10,651 nt of DNA, taken from assembly GCA_949290725.1 (NCBI GenBank), contig CASEST010000062.1, positions 1 through 10,651 on the forward strand, written 5' to 3'. The stretch is from an uncultured bacterium. Lineage in GTDB: Bacteria > Bacillota_I > Bacilli_A > RFN20 > CAG-826. Under the pieces are notes generated by a model that saw only the letters and a program-made list of their open reading frames with translations, made no database searches and had not been told where the DNA came from. Below, in pieces: positions 1 to 6,920 of this stretch (the first letter of the stretch is position 1; every line of letters starts with the position of its first letter). Both the position numbers and the translations under genes were made by a program.

Positions 1-110
1 CTGATATTATTTCTTCTAAATTAGAGAAAAAATTTAATTCAATTGCCGATAAACTTTCTGCTGATGATTTAACACATTTATTAACTATTGTTGAAAAAAT
101 AGATATATAG
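1..110 (+). CDS. C-terminal fragment, possibly MarR-family transcriptional regulator (5' end outside window)
   Basis: An open frame enters from the left edge (first full codon at base 3) and ends at TAG 108-110. It encodes about 35 residues rich in Lys, Leu and Asp: an amphipathic helix (ISSKLEKKFNSIADKLSADD) followed by HLLTIVEKI. This helix, a short acidic turn before a Leu-rich helix, then the stop resembles the dimerisation tail of MarR-type regulators, where a 'Lss-eel-ll-iL-ki' pattern is usual. The DNA-binding part lies outside the window, so the family call is inferred from a weak pattern only. The stop lies 10 nt before the ABC transporter start with no room for a promoter, so the two are probably co-transcribed. 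A MarR-like regulator ahead of an export ABC gene is a common arrangement. It could equally be the helical tail of an unrelated protein. Confidence 0.4.
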   Translation, partial: DIISSKLEKKFNSIADKLSADDLTHLLTIVEKIDI

Positions 111-114
111 AGGA
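109..114 (+). promoter_or_regulatory. Ribosome binding site of the ABC transporter gene
   Basis: AGAGGA lies 6 nt before the ATG at 121 and overlaps the stop codon of the preceding fragment. It supports the chosen start and suggests translation close-coupled to the upstream gene. Confidence 0.6.
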
Positions 115-120
115 TTATTT

Positions 121-2820
121 ATGCTAGAGTTACGTAATATAACAAAAGATTATCATGTCGGAAATAATGTTGTTAAGGCATTAAAAGGTGTAACGATTTC
201 TTTTAGAAGTAAAGAATTTGTTTCTATTTTAGGGCCTTCTGGTTGTGGTAAAACAACCTTATTAAATATTATTGGTGGATTAGATCACTATAGTAGTGGT
301 GATTTAATTATCGATGGTGTTTCGACCAAAAAATTTAAGGATCGCGATTGGGATAGTTATCGTAACCATCGTATTGGTTTTATATTTCAATCTTATAATT
401 TAATTCCGCATCAAACGATATTAGAAAATGTCGAATTAGCTTTAACAATCGCTGGTGTTAAAAAAGAAGAAAGATTAAAAAGAGCGAAAGAAGCTTTAGA
501 TGAGGTCGGATTAAAAGATTTATATTCAAAAAAAGGTAATCAATTAAGTGGCGGGCAACAACAAAGAGTTGCAATTGCCCGCGCTTTAGTAAATGAACCT
601 GATATTTTATTAGCAGATGAACCTACTGGAGCTTTAGATAGTGAAACTTCTGTCCAGATTATGGATTTAATGAAGGAAATATCTAAAAAGAAACTGGTCA
701 TAATGGTTACACATAATCCTGATCTCGCTTATAAATACTCAACAAGAATAATAAAACTTAAAGACGGATTAGTTGAAAATGATTCACTACCTTTAAGCGT
801 TGAAGAAGCTAAAGCAGAAGAAACCAATTTAAATGTTAAAGAAGTTTCTAAAAAAGCTAAATTAAATTGGTGGCAAACTTTTAGATTGTCAGCTCGTAAT
901 CTTTTATCGAAATTTAAAAGAACTTTTTTGGTTGCATTTGCTGGAAGTATTGGGATTATTGGCGTTTCTACTGTTTTATCAGTTTCAACAGGAATACAAA
1001 ATTATATTCATTCAATGGAAAATGATATGTTGAGTGGGAATCCAATTACAATTTCAACTGAAACATATGATTTTGCTTCATTAATTGGCAATTTATCATT
1101 AGAAGATCAAGCTGATTTGATTGAAGGCGCTACAGAAAATGGAATAATAAATGTCTCCTACCTTTTAGAGATGTTGATTGAAAATGGTGGCGCTGTAGAA
1201 GATATTATGATTCATAATGAAATCGATCAAAATTATGTAAATTATATTAATAATATCGATACATCTTTATATGCCGATATTACCTATGATTATGGAATAA
1301 ATGTTTTGAATAATATCTATACTTCAACTAAATTTACTAATCTTGAAGATAGAAATATGTCGGTAACTGGTATAATTTCTGCCTACACATCAATGCTACA
1401 AAATACTGAATTTGCAGATTATTCGGCTTTTGTAACCACTTTAGCTCGTCCATTTGATCAAAGTTTAAATAATAGTGGTTATATTTTAGAGCAATACGAT
1501 ATTGTTTCTGATCCTGAAACTTCTTATTTTCCAACAAAAGAAAATGAAATAATGATTGTTCTTTCTTCAGATGATGCTTTAACTGACCTTGTTTTAGCTG
1601 AGTTAGGTTATTATTCCCAAGATGAATTTTTCAATATTGTTTATCGAGCAAGCGATAATCCTTTATATGATCCAGATTTAGATAAAAATCATTTTACAAT
1701 TGATGAATTGATGGAGAAAACTTTTACTTATTACCCTAATGATTCAATTTATAATGCAAATCGCAATGAAAATAATGAATTAAATGTAAATAATCCGTTT
1801 ACTTATAATGTTTATGAGGAGGATGTTAATAATAAAGAGGAAGGAATAAATTTAAAAATTACTGCGATATTAAAGCCAAAAGAAGATGTGAGGTATGGTT
1901 CATTATCTTCGGGATTTTACTATACCCCAGCTTTAAGCCAAAGAATCTTAAATGATGCAAAGAGTTCAGAAATTGCTGAATTTATTGATAGTCAAGAGAA
2001 TGATAATTATTCATCTTCAATCTATTTTATGAATAATCCTTCTAATCCTGATCAACAAATTCCAATTATTAATGGAATTACTTATACTTATGAATACTAT
2101 TTTTTAGATTCTGACGAGCCAATGATTGGCCTTGGATTAATGGGTGAATTATCCATGACTAATCTTAGTAGTGGTGGGCCGATAATCTATAATTTAAGTT
2201 TAAATGACGTTGGGGGTAGTTCTTTACCAGCTTCAATTTCAATTTATCCTTCTAATTTTGATTTAAAAGAGGATATTGTAGGTTATCTAAATGAATGGAA
2301 TGAAGATAAAACCATTGTTGTCGATGGCATAAGTTTAGATAAGGATGAAAGGCCTGAGGTAATTTATACTGATAATCTTCAATTGGTAATTGATTTAATC
2401 AATAATATGATTAATATCGTTACATATGCTTTGATTGCTTTTACTGCTTTATCGCTAGTCGTATCTACTGTTATGATTGCGATTATTACTTATGTTTCTG
2501 TTATTGAAAGAGTAAAGGAAATTGGTGTTATTAGATCTTTAGGCGGAAGAAAAAAAGATGTTTCTCGTTTGTTTTATAGTGAAACGATTATCGAAGGTTT
2601 ATCTAGTGGAATCTTAGGAATTGCAATCACTTATTTAATTTCGTTTATTATCAATATGGTTATTGGTAGTTTAACTGGAATTTATACAATTGCCGCTTTA
2701 ACTTATTATCAAGCGATTATTATGATTTTACTTTCTGTTTTATTAACCTCTATTTCAGGACTTATTCCTGCTAGACTTGCTGCAAAGAAAGACCCAGCTG
2801 AAGCTTTAAGAACAGAGTAA
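121..2820 (+). CDS. MacB/FtsX-type ABC transporter, ATPase-permease fusion with large ectodomain
   Basis: A 899-residue single-chain ABC transporter of the type VII (MacB/LolCDE/FtsEX-like) group. The N-terminal ATPase (about 1-225) is intact: A-loop Tyr11, Walker A GPSGCGKTT 38-46, Q-loop Gln90, signature LSGGQ 142-146, Walker B ILLADE 162-167 and switch His198. A linker leads to one membrane helix (about 268-292), then about 470 extracytoplasmic residues (about 293-765) rich in Asn, Asp, Tyr and Ser with no cysteine. Three C-terminal helices follow (about 766-793, 826-850, 864-882) with the FtsX-domain coupling motif ERVKEIGVIRSLGGRKKD after the second helix. Topology matches MacB, which works as a dimer by mechanotransmission, but the ectodomain is about twice the MacB size. 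No MacA-like partner is visible. Likely role by inference: export or extraction of a peptide, lipid or antimicrobial at the membrane; the substrate is unknown. It is probably co-transcribed with the upstream fragment. Confidence 0.9.
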   Translation: MLELRNITKDYHVGNNVVKALKGVTISFRSKEFVSILGPSGCGKTTLLNIIGGLDHYSSGDLIIDGVSTKKFKDRDWDSYRNHRIGFIFQSYNLIPHQTILENVELALTIAGVKKEERLKRAKEALDEVGLKDLYSKKGNQLSGGQQQRVAIARALVNEPDILLADEPTGALDSETSVQIMDLMKEISKKKLVIMVTHNPDLAYKYSTRIIKLKDGLVENDSLPLSVEEAKAEETNLNVKEVSKKAKLNWWQTFRLSARNLLSKFKRTFLVAFAGSIGIIGVSTVLSVSTGIQNYIHSMENDMLSGNPITISTETYDFASLIGNLSLEDQADLIEGATENGIINVSYLLEMLIENGGAVEDIMIHNEIDQNYVNYINNIDTSLYADITYDYGINVLNNIYTSTKFTNLEDRNMSVTGIISAYTSMLQNTEFADYSAFVTTLARPFDQSLNNSGYILEQYDIVSDPETSYFPTKENEIMIVLSSDDALTDLVLAELGYYSQDEFFNIVYRASDNPLYDPDLDKNHFTIDELMEKTFTYYPNDSIYNANRNENNELNVNNPFTYNVYEEDVNNKEEGINLKITAILKPKEDVRYGSLSSGFYYTPALSQRILNDAKSSEIAEFIDSQENDNYSSSIYFMNNPSNPDQQIPIINGITYTYEYYFLDSDEPMIGLGLMGELSMTNLSSGGPIIYNLSLNDVGGSSLPASISIYPSNFDLKEDIVGYLNEWNEDKTIVVDGISLDKDERPEVIYTDNLQLVIDLINNMINIVTYALIAFTALSLVVSTVMIAIITYVSVIERVKEIGVIRSLGGRKKDVSRLFYSETIIEGLSSGILGIAITYLISFIINMVIGSLTGIYTIAALTYYQAIIMILLSVLLTSISGLIPARLAAKKDPAEALRTE

Positions 2821-2841
2821 AATTACTTTTATAATAAAAAC

Positions 2842-2850
2842 TGATATAAT
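2842..2850 (+). promoter_or_regulatory. Extended -10 promoter of the P-type ATPase gene
   Basis: TGATATAAT is a perfect extended -10 element (TGnTATAAT) in the 54-bp gap after the ABC gene. No good -35 hexamer lies 16-18 bp upstream, which extended -10 promoters tolerate. The predicted transcription start near 2857 would leave a leader of only about 18 nt before the ATG at 2875. The call rests on pattern only; AT-rich DNA produces TATAAT by chance, but the TG extension and the location strengthen it. Confidence 0.5.
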
Positions 2851-2874
2851 TATTTCAATCTTCTTTAATCGATT

Positions 2875-5304
2875 ATGGATTTGAATAAATATCGCGGATT
2901 AACCAGTGAAGAAGTTGAAGAAAGAATTAAAGCTGGTAAAGGAAACAAAACAAAAAAAACTAGTTGTAATTCATATTTGAAGATTATATTTACTTCATTC
3001 TTTACTTTTTCTAATGTTATTTTATATTGCTTAGCAATCTTGTTTTTAATAATACAATTAAGTTTTGAAGATGGAATTCAATATCTTCCAATTACTAAAT
3101 ATGGTTTTTTATTAATTATTTTTTTCAATGCGCTAATTTCGATTATTTCACAAATAAGAAGTAAAAAGACAATAGAAAAAATGGAATTAATTAATCAAAA
3201 CAAAGTTAGCGTAATTAGAAATAATGAGTTAATAAAGATAAATAGTGACGAGATTGTTATTGATGATTTAATCTTTTTAAAAAATAACGCCTTAATCCCT
3301 GTAGATTTAAAGATAGTAGAAGGTGAAGGATATTTAAATGAATCAGTTTTAACTGGAGAGTCATCATTAGTTTTCAAAAAAGAAAGTGACTTACTTTTAT
3401 CTGGATCAAATTTAGTTGATGGGGAAATAATAGCTAAGGCGGTTAAAGTTGGTGATCAAACATATATTAAAAAATTAGAAAATACTGTTAAAAAAATTAA
3501 AAAAGGGAAATCACAGTTAAATAAAGATTTAAATAAAATAGTTCTTTATATGGTTTTTGTAATGATTCCCTGTTTTATTGCTACGTTTATTAAAACTCGG
3601 TATATAGGACAAGATTCTATTAATTGGGCATTTTCATTAGAGGTAATTTCTAAATCTTCAACGATAATAGTTGGAATGATACCTATTGGTATGGTTTTGC
3701 TTTCTTCAATTACTTTAGCTAATTCAATTATTAAATTAGCTAAAGATAAGGTAATGGTTAAAGAGTTATATTCAATTGAATCATTAGCTAGGATTGATAC
3801 TTTAGCTTTAGATAAAACAGGTACAATTACAAGTAATAAATTGAAATTGCTAAATACTATAATTTATAAGAAAATCGATGATTTCAATTTAATTTTAAGC
3901 TTATATTTATCTTCTTTTAGTGACAATTTGACTTCCTCAGCCTTAAAAGAAGTATATGATTTAAATAAATTTAGCAAAGAAGAAATAGATAAATACCATT
4001 TAGATTTTAAAGATAAAACCATTTTTACCTCTAAAAATAAATATTCAAGTTTAAAAATTAATAATGATATTTATTTTTTAGGGAGCCCCGATGTTTTAAT
4101 TAACGATGAAAATGTTTTATTAAAAATTGATGAAGAAGCAAAAAAAGGTAGACGAATTTTAGCCTTTATAAGAAATGATGAAGTAATTGCAATTTTTATT
4201 ATTGAAAATGAGTTAAGAAAAAATATTAAAGAAACAATTAATTATTTTTCCAGTCTAAATATTGATATTAAAGTTATCAGTGGGGATAATTTATTAACCG
4301 TTAAAGAAATCAGCAGAAAAGCTGGAATAAAAAATTATGATAAAGCGATTTCATTAGAAAATGTAAAAATTGAAGATATTAAGTATATTGCTTTAAATTA
4401 TAATGTTTTTGCCAGAGCCACTCCTGAACAGAAAGAAGAAATAATAAAATTTTTAGAAGAAAATGGCCACAAGGTCGGTTATATTGGAGATGGGGTAAAC
4501 GATATAACTTCTTTAAGGAGGGCAACTTGTTCAATTGCTTTAAATAGTGGAGTTCAATCATCTAAATTAATAAGTGATTTTACTTTGCTTAATGATGATT
4601 TCTCATCTTTGAGTAAAGTTATAGAAGAGGGTAGAAGAACAATAAATAATATTAAAAGAAGCTCCTCTTTATTTATTACGAAAGCCTTATTAATCGCTTT
4701 AATTTCTATCTTTTCGTTATTCTCACCAACAGGGTTATTTATTGAAATTGAATCAATTTATGTTTTTGAGTTTATAACTGTAGCTTTGTGTGGTTTCCTT
4801 TTATCAATTGAAAATAATAAAATAGAAAAGTTTAATGGAAGGATTATAAAAGAAGTCATAATTAAGGGATTAGAATCAGCATTATTTGTTTCTTTAACTG
4901 CTGCATATTTAATAATTATTAATTTTTTCTATCCACTTAATAATATTGATGTCTTATTATCTTTATCTATCTCTTTATCTGGATTTATTGTTCTTTATTC
5001 GATTAGTTATCCTTCAACCAAATATTCCCGTGGAATTTTAATTTTTGATATTATTCTTACAATAGTCTTATTAATTGCTTTTCCTGATGTGTTTCTAAAC
5101 CCTGGATATTTAAAACAGGCAGATACTTTTATAGAACAAATAGGATTAATTATCGATGATTTTTTTAATTTCGAATTATTTATAGGCTTATCCTACATAG
5201 ACTATTTAATCTTTTTACCTTATATGGCTATTGCCTCTATCATATTTATATTCATTAGTCGAACTATCAATAAACGTTTAAAGTTTACTAAAACAAAAGA
5301 TTAG
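2875..5304 (+). CDS. P-type cation-translocating ATPase, CtpE-like
   Basis: A 809-residue P-type ATPase in the inner membrane. Visible elements: TGES 160-163 (actuator domain), the membrane helix 4 motif MIPIGM 268-273, phosphorylation motif DKTGT with Asp313, KKGRR 423-427 in the nucleotide-binding domain, SGDN 469-472, ARATPEQK, and the hinge GDGVND 538-543. Two helices precede the actuator (about 43-63, 76-92), two precede the phosphorylation site (about 220-240, 258-282), and about six follow residue 595. No heavy-metal-binding N-terminus and no CPC/CPx motif are present, so it is not a Cu/Zn/Cd pump. The N-terminal GLTSEEVEERIKAG, the motif in helix 4 and the run after GDGVND resemble the CtpE group of actinobacteria and Firmicutes. 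Mycobacterial CtpE has been linked to calcium uptake, but the ion here is not decided by sequence. The start is supported by the conserved N-terminus, although no Shine-Dalgarno is seen. It has its own promoter candidate and no functional link to its neighbours. Confidence 0.9.
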   Translation: MDLNKYRGLTSEEVEERIKAGKGNKTKKTSCNSYLKIIFTSFFTFSNVILYCLAILFLIIQLSFEDGIQYLPITKYGFLLIIFFNALISIISQIRSKKTIEKMELINQNKVSVIRNNELIKINSDEIVIDDLIFLKNNALIPVDLKIVEGEGYLNESVLTGESSLVFKKESDLLLSGSNLVDGEIIAKAVKVGDQTYIKKLENTVKKIKKGKSQLNKDLNKIVLYMVFVMIPCFIATFIKTRYIGQDSINWAFSLEVISKSSTIIVGMIPIGMVLLSSITLANSIIKLAKDKVMVKELYSIESLARIDTLALDKTGTITSNKLKLLNTIIYKKIDDFNLILSLYLSSFSDNLTSSALKEVYDLNKFSKEEIDKYHLDFKDKTIFTSKNKYSSLKINNDIYFLGSPDVLINDENVLLKIDEEAKKGRRILAFIRNDEVIAIFIIENELRKNIKETINYFSSLNIDIKVISGDNLLTVKEISRKAGIKNYDKAISLENVKIEDIKYIALNYNVFARATPEQKEEIIKFLEENGHKVGYIGDGVNDITSLRRATCSIALNSGVQSSKLISDFTLLNDDFSSLSKVIEEGRRTINNIKRSSSLFITKALLIALISIFSLFSPTGLFIEIESIYVFEFITVALCGFLLSIENNKIEKFNGRIIKEVIIKGLESALFVSLTAAYLIIINFFYPLNNIDVLLSLSISLSGFIVLYSISYPSTKYSRGILIFDIILTIVLLIAFPDVFLNPGYLKQADTFIEQIGLIIDDFFNFELFIGLSYIDYLIFLPYMAIASIIFIFISRTINKRLKFTKTKD

Positions 5305-5324
5305 TTGATTTTTAGTAGTTTTGC

Positions 5325-5338
5325 TTTTCACGTGAAAA
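5325..5338. promoter_or_regulatory. 14-bp perfect palindrome, candidate operator of the glycoside operon
   Basis: TTTTCACGTGAAAA is identical to its own reverse complement. It lies in the only sizeable gap of the window, 74 bp before the symporter start and upstream of the promoter candidate. Its centre (5331.5) is about 62 bp upstream of the predicted transcription start. A dimeric regulator is a plausible binder: LacI-type operators often have a central CG, and a position near -61 also suits an activator. It does not match the CcpA cre consensus. No regulator gene for it is in the window, so the function is inference. It could also be a weak hairpin after the P-type ATPase gene. Confidence 0.4.
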
Positions 5339-5361
5339 TAAATTTTTTGTAAGTAATTATT

Positions 5362-5388
5362 TTTTCAAATTAATTTTTAATTTATAAT
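5362..5388 (+). promoter_or_regulatory. Candidate sigma-A promoter of the glycoside operon
   Basis: A perfect -10 hexamer TATAAT sits at 5383-5388. The best -35 candidate is TTTTCA at 5362-5367, four matches to TTGACA with a short 15-bp spacer, so the -35 is weak. A start near 5394 would give a leader of about 18 nt that still includes the Shine-Dalgarno. The weak -35 fits a promoter that depends on an activator, but this is inference and the surrounding DNA is very AT-rich. Confidence 0.45.
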
Positions 5389-5400
5389 TATATTAGTTTT

Positions 5401-5405
5401 GAGGG
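5401..5405 (+). promoter_or_regulatory. Ribosome binding site of the symporter gene
   Basis: GAGGG lies 6 nt before the ATG at 5412 and fixes this start for the first gene of the sugar operon. Confidence 0.65.
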
Positions 5406-5411
5406 AAATAT

Positions 5412-6920
5412 ATGAAATTTTTGGCTAATCGCACTTATGAAGGGGACGTGCCACGTTTAACTAAGTGGCTTTACACAACTTCGGGTATGTTTCGAGATGG
5501 AATGTATCAATTTGTCTCGCTTTTTCTTTTGACATTCGTTCAATTTTTCGCTTTAGGAGATGTAGAGTTCGAAGAGTATTTACAAATGTATAGTGTAATT
5601 ACTATCATCATCATTATTCTTCGTATTTTCGATGGATTAAATGATCCAATTATGGGATTTATTATTGAAAAATGTCATTTTAAAACTGGAAAATATCGCC
5701 CATGGATATTTTTAGGCGCTATAACTAACTCGATTGTTACAATATGCATGTTCTGGATTACTCCAAGTGGTTGGACCTTTGTAGCTTTCTTTGCATTATT
5801 TTACTTCTTATGGGATGTTACTTTTACAATGAATGACATTGCTTTCTGGTCAGTTTTACCATCACTTTCAACAAAAGAACAAGTGAGAGCCAATTTAACA
5901 ACTTTATTATCGGTTTTTATTTCTATTGGTACTTTCGCAGTTGGTGGAATTGTTCCGATTTTTGCAGGCGGTAATCAAGGGCCAGTATATCGAATTGTTT
6001 CTTTAATTTGCTCGTTACTTTTTGTTGTTTCTCAAATAATTTTAGTAATTTTCATGAAGGAAAGAAAAGTTGATGAAAATATTGAAAAGAATGATGAAAA
6101 GATGAAATTTAAAGAAATTTTCACCGTTATTATCAAAAATGATCAATTACGTGCATCGATTTTTGCAATTTTACTATATTATACAGGCGCTTCAGTCTTA
6201 GTTTCGGCTGGTCTTAATTACTTTTATTTTAATTTTGGCTATTCGAGTGGTGGTGGATATCAAACAGTTTTTACTGTTGTTTATGCTGCAGCGACATTGA
6301 TTGCTCAATGTTTGTACCCACTATTTGTTAATAAATTAAAAATTAGACGTATGAAATTGTTTACAATTTGCTCACTAACTACGATCGGAGCTTATTTATT
6401 ACTTTTTTCATATGTTTTTTATACCGATCCGAATACATTCCCATTATTATGTGTATTTGGTTTTATAGCTTTCTTTGGCCAAACTTTAATGTCCTTAATT
6501 CTGTATATTATGATTCAAGATTCTATTGATTATAACGAGTATAAGTTTAATGAGAGAAGAGAATCTGCCACTTTTTCTTTAAGAGCTTTTACTGCTAAAA
6601 TCGGTAGTAGTTTACAACAACTTTTCCTTTTTATCTTTTTATCATTGTCTTCTTTATTCGCGATAAGTAACGATATCGCTAATTTAGAAAAACAATTTGA
6701 AGGAAATCATGATGTTATTGTAGAACAAGCTGATATCTTAGTTTCTGGAATAGAAAATTGGCAATTGATTGTTTTCCAAATCGGCTTCACGATTGTTCCT
6801 TTATTATTATTTTTAGGCGCGTTTTTAATCGTTCGTTTTAAATATAAAATTGATGAAGATTCTCATCAAATGATGGTTAATGAAATAGAAAAAAGAACAA
6901 AAGGAGTTAATAATGAATAA
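5412..6920 (+). CDS. GPH-family sugar:cation symporter (MelB-like, MFS superfamily)
   Basis: A 502-residue, 12-helix transporter of the glycoside-pentoside-hexuronide:cation symporter family. The family signature is clear: Asp74-Gly-Leu-Asn-Asp78-Pro-Ile-Met-Gly, then GKYRPW 93-98. Asp74 and Asp78 line up with the two helix II aspartates of MelB (Asp55, Asp59). Asp29 in helix I, Asp142 in NDIAFWS, and Lys396 in FTAKIGSS line up with MelB Asp19, Asp124 and Lys377, so the sugar and cation site looks complete. The C-terminal tail YKIDEDSHQMMVNEIEKR is typical of the family. It probably imports an alpha-galactoside or alpha-glucoside (melibiose, raffinose or isomaltose type) with Na+ or H+; the substrate is inferred from the two hydrolase genes behind it. 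It is the first gene of the operon, and its last 8 nt overlap the next start, which points to translational coupling. Confidence 0.9.
   Translation: MKFLANRTYEGDVPRLTKWLYTTSGMFRDGMYQFVSLFLLTFVQFFALGDVEFEEYLQMYSVITIIIIILRIFDGLNDPIMGFIIEKCHFKTGKYRPWIFLGAITNSIVTICMFWITPSGWTFVAFFALFYFLWDVTFTMNDIAFWSVLPSLSTKEQVRANLTTLLSVFISIGTFAVGGIVPIFAGGNQGPVYRIVSLICSLLFVVSQIILVIFMKERKVDENIEKNDEKMKFKEIFTVIIKNDQLRASIFAILLYYTGASVLVSAGLNYFYFNFGYSSGGGYQTVFTVVYAAATLIAQCLYPLFVNKLKIRRMKLFTICSLTTIGAYLLLFSYVFYTDPNTFPLLCVFGFIAFFGQTLMSLILYIMIQDSIDYNEYKFNERRESATFSLRAFTAKIGSSLQQLFLFIFLSLSSLFAISNDIANLEKQFEGNHDVIVEQADILVSGIENWQLIVFQIGFTIVPLLLFLGAFLIVRFKYKIDEDSHQMMVNEIEKRTKGVNNE
6901..6906 (+). promoter_or_regulatory. Ribosome binding site of the GH13 gene, inside the symporter gene
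   Basis: AAGGAG lies 6 nt before the ATG at 6913 and within the 3' end of the symporter frame. It decides the start and explains the 8-nt overlap ATGAATAA. Confidence 0.75.

Noticed and set aside
1337..1537. 66-codon minus-strand frame inside the ABC gene
   Set aside because: It is a shadow of the strongly supported transporter gene, with no Shine-Dalgarno or recognisable motif.
2821..2874. Terminator after the ABC transporter gene
   Set aside because: No inverted repeat followed by a T-run is visible in this 54-bp gap, so read-through into the P-type ATPase gene remains possible.
2875..5304. Heavy-metal (Cu/Zn/Cd) P-type ATPase
   Set aside because: There is no CxxC metal-binding domain and helix 4 carries PIGM instead of CPC or CPH; about six helices follow the hinge, not two.
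5325..5349. Palindrome followed by a T-run as an intrinsic terminator of the P-type ATPase gene
   Set aside because: A folded hairpin would have only a five-pair, mostly A-T stem with a four-base loop, and the T-run starts several bases after it. This is too weak for a confident terminator, so an operator reading is preferred.
5305..5411. Riboswitch or small RNA in the longest gap
   Set aside because: The stretch is only 107 bp, almost pure A/T apart from the short palindrome, and shows no long paired stems or conserved motif.
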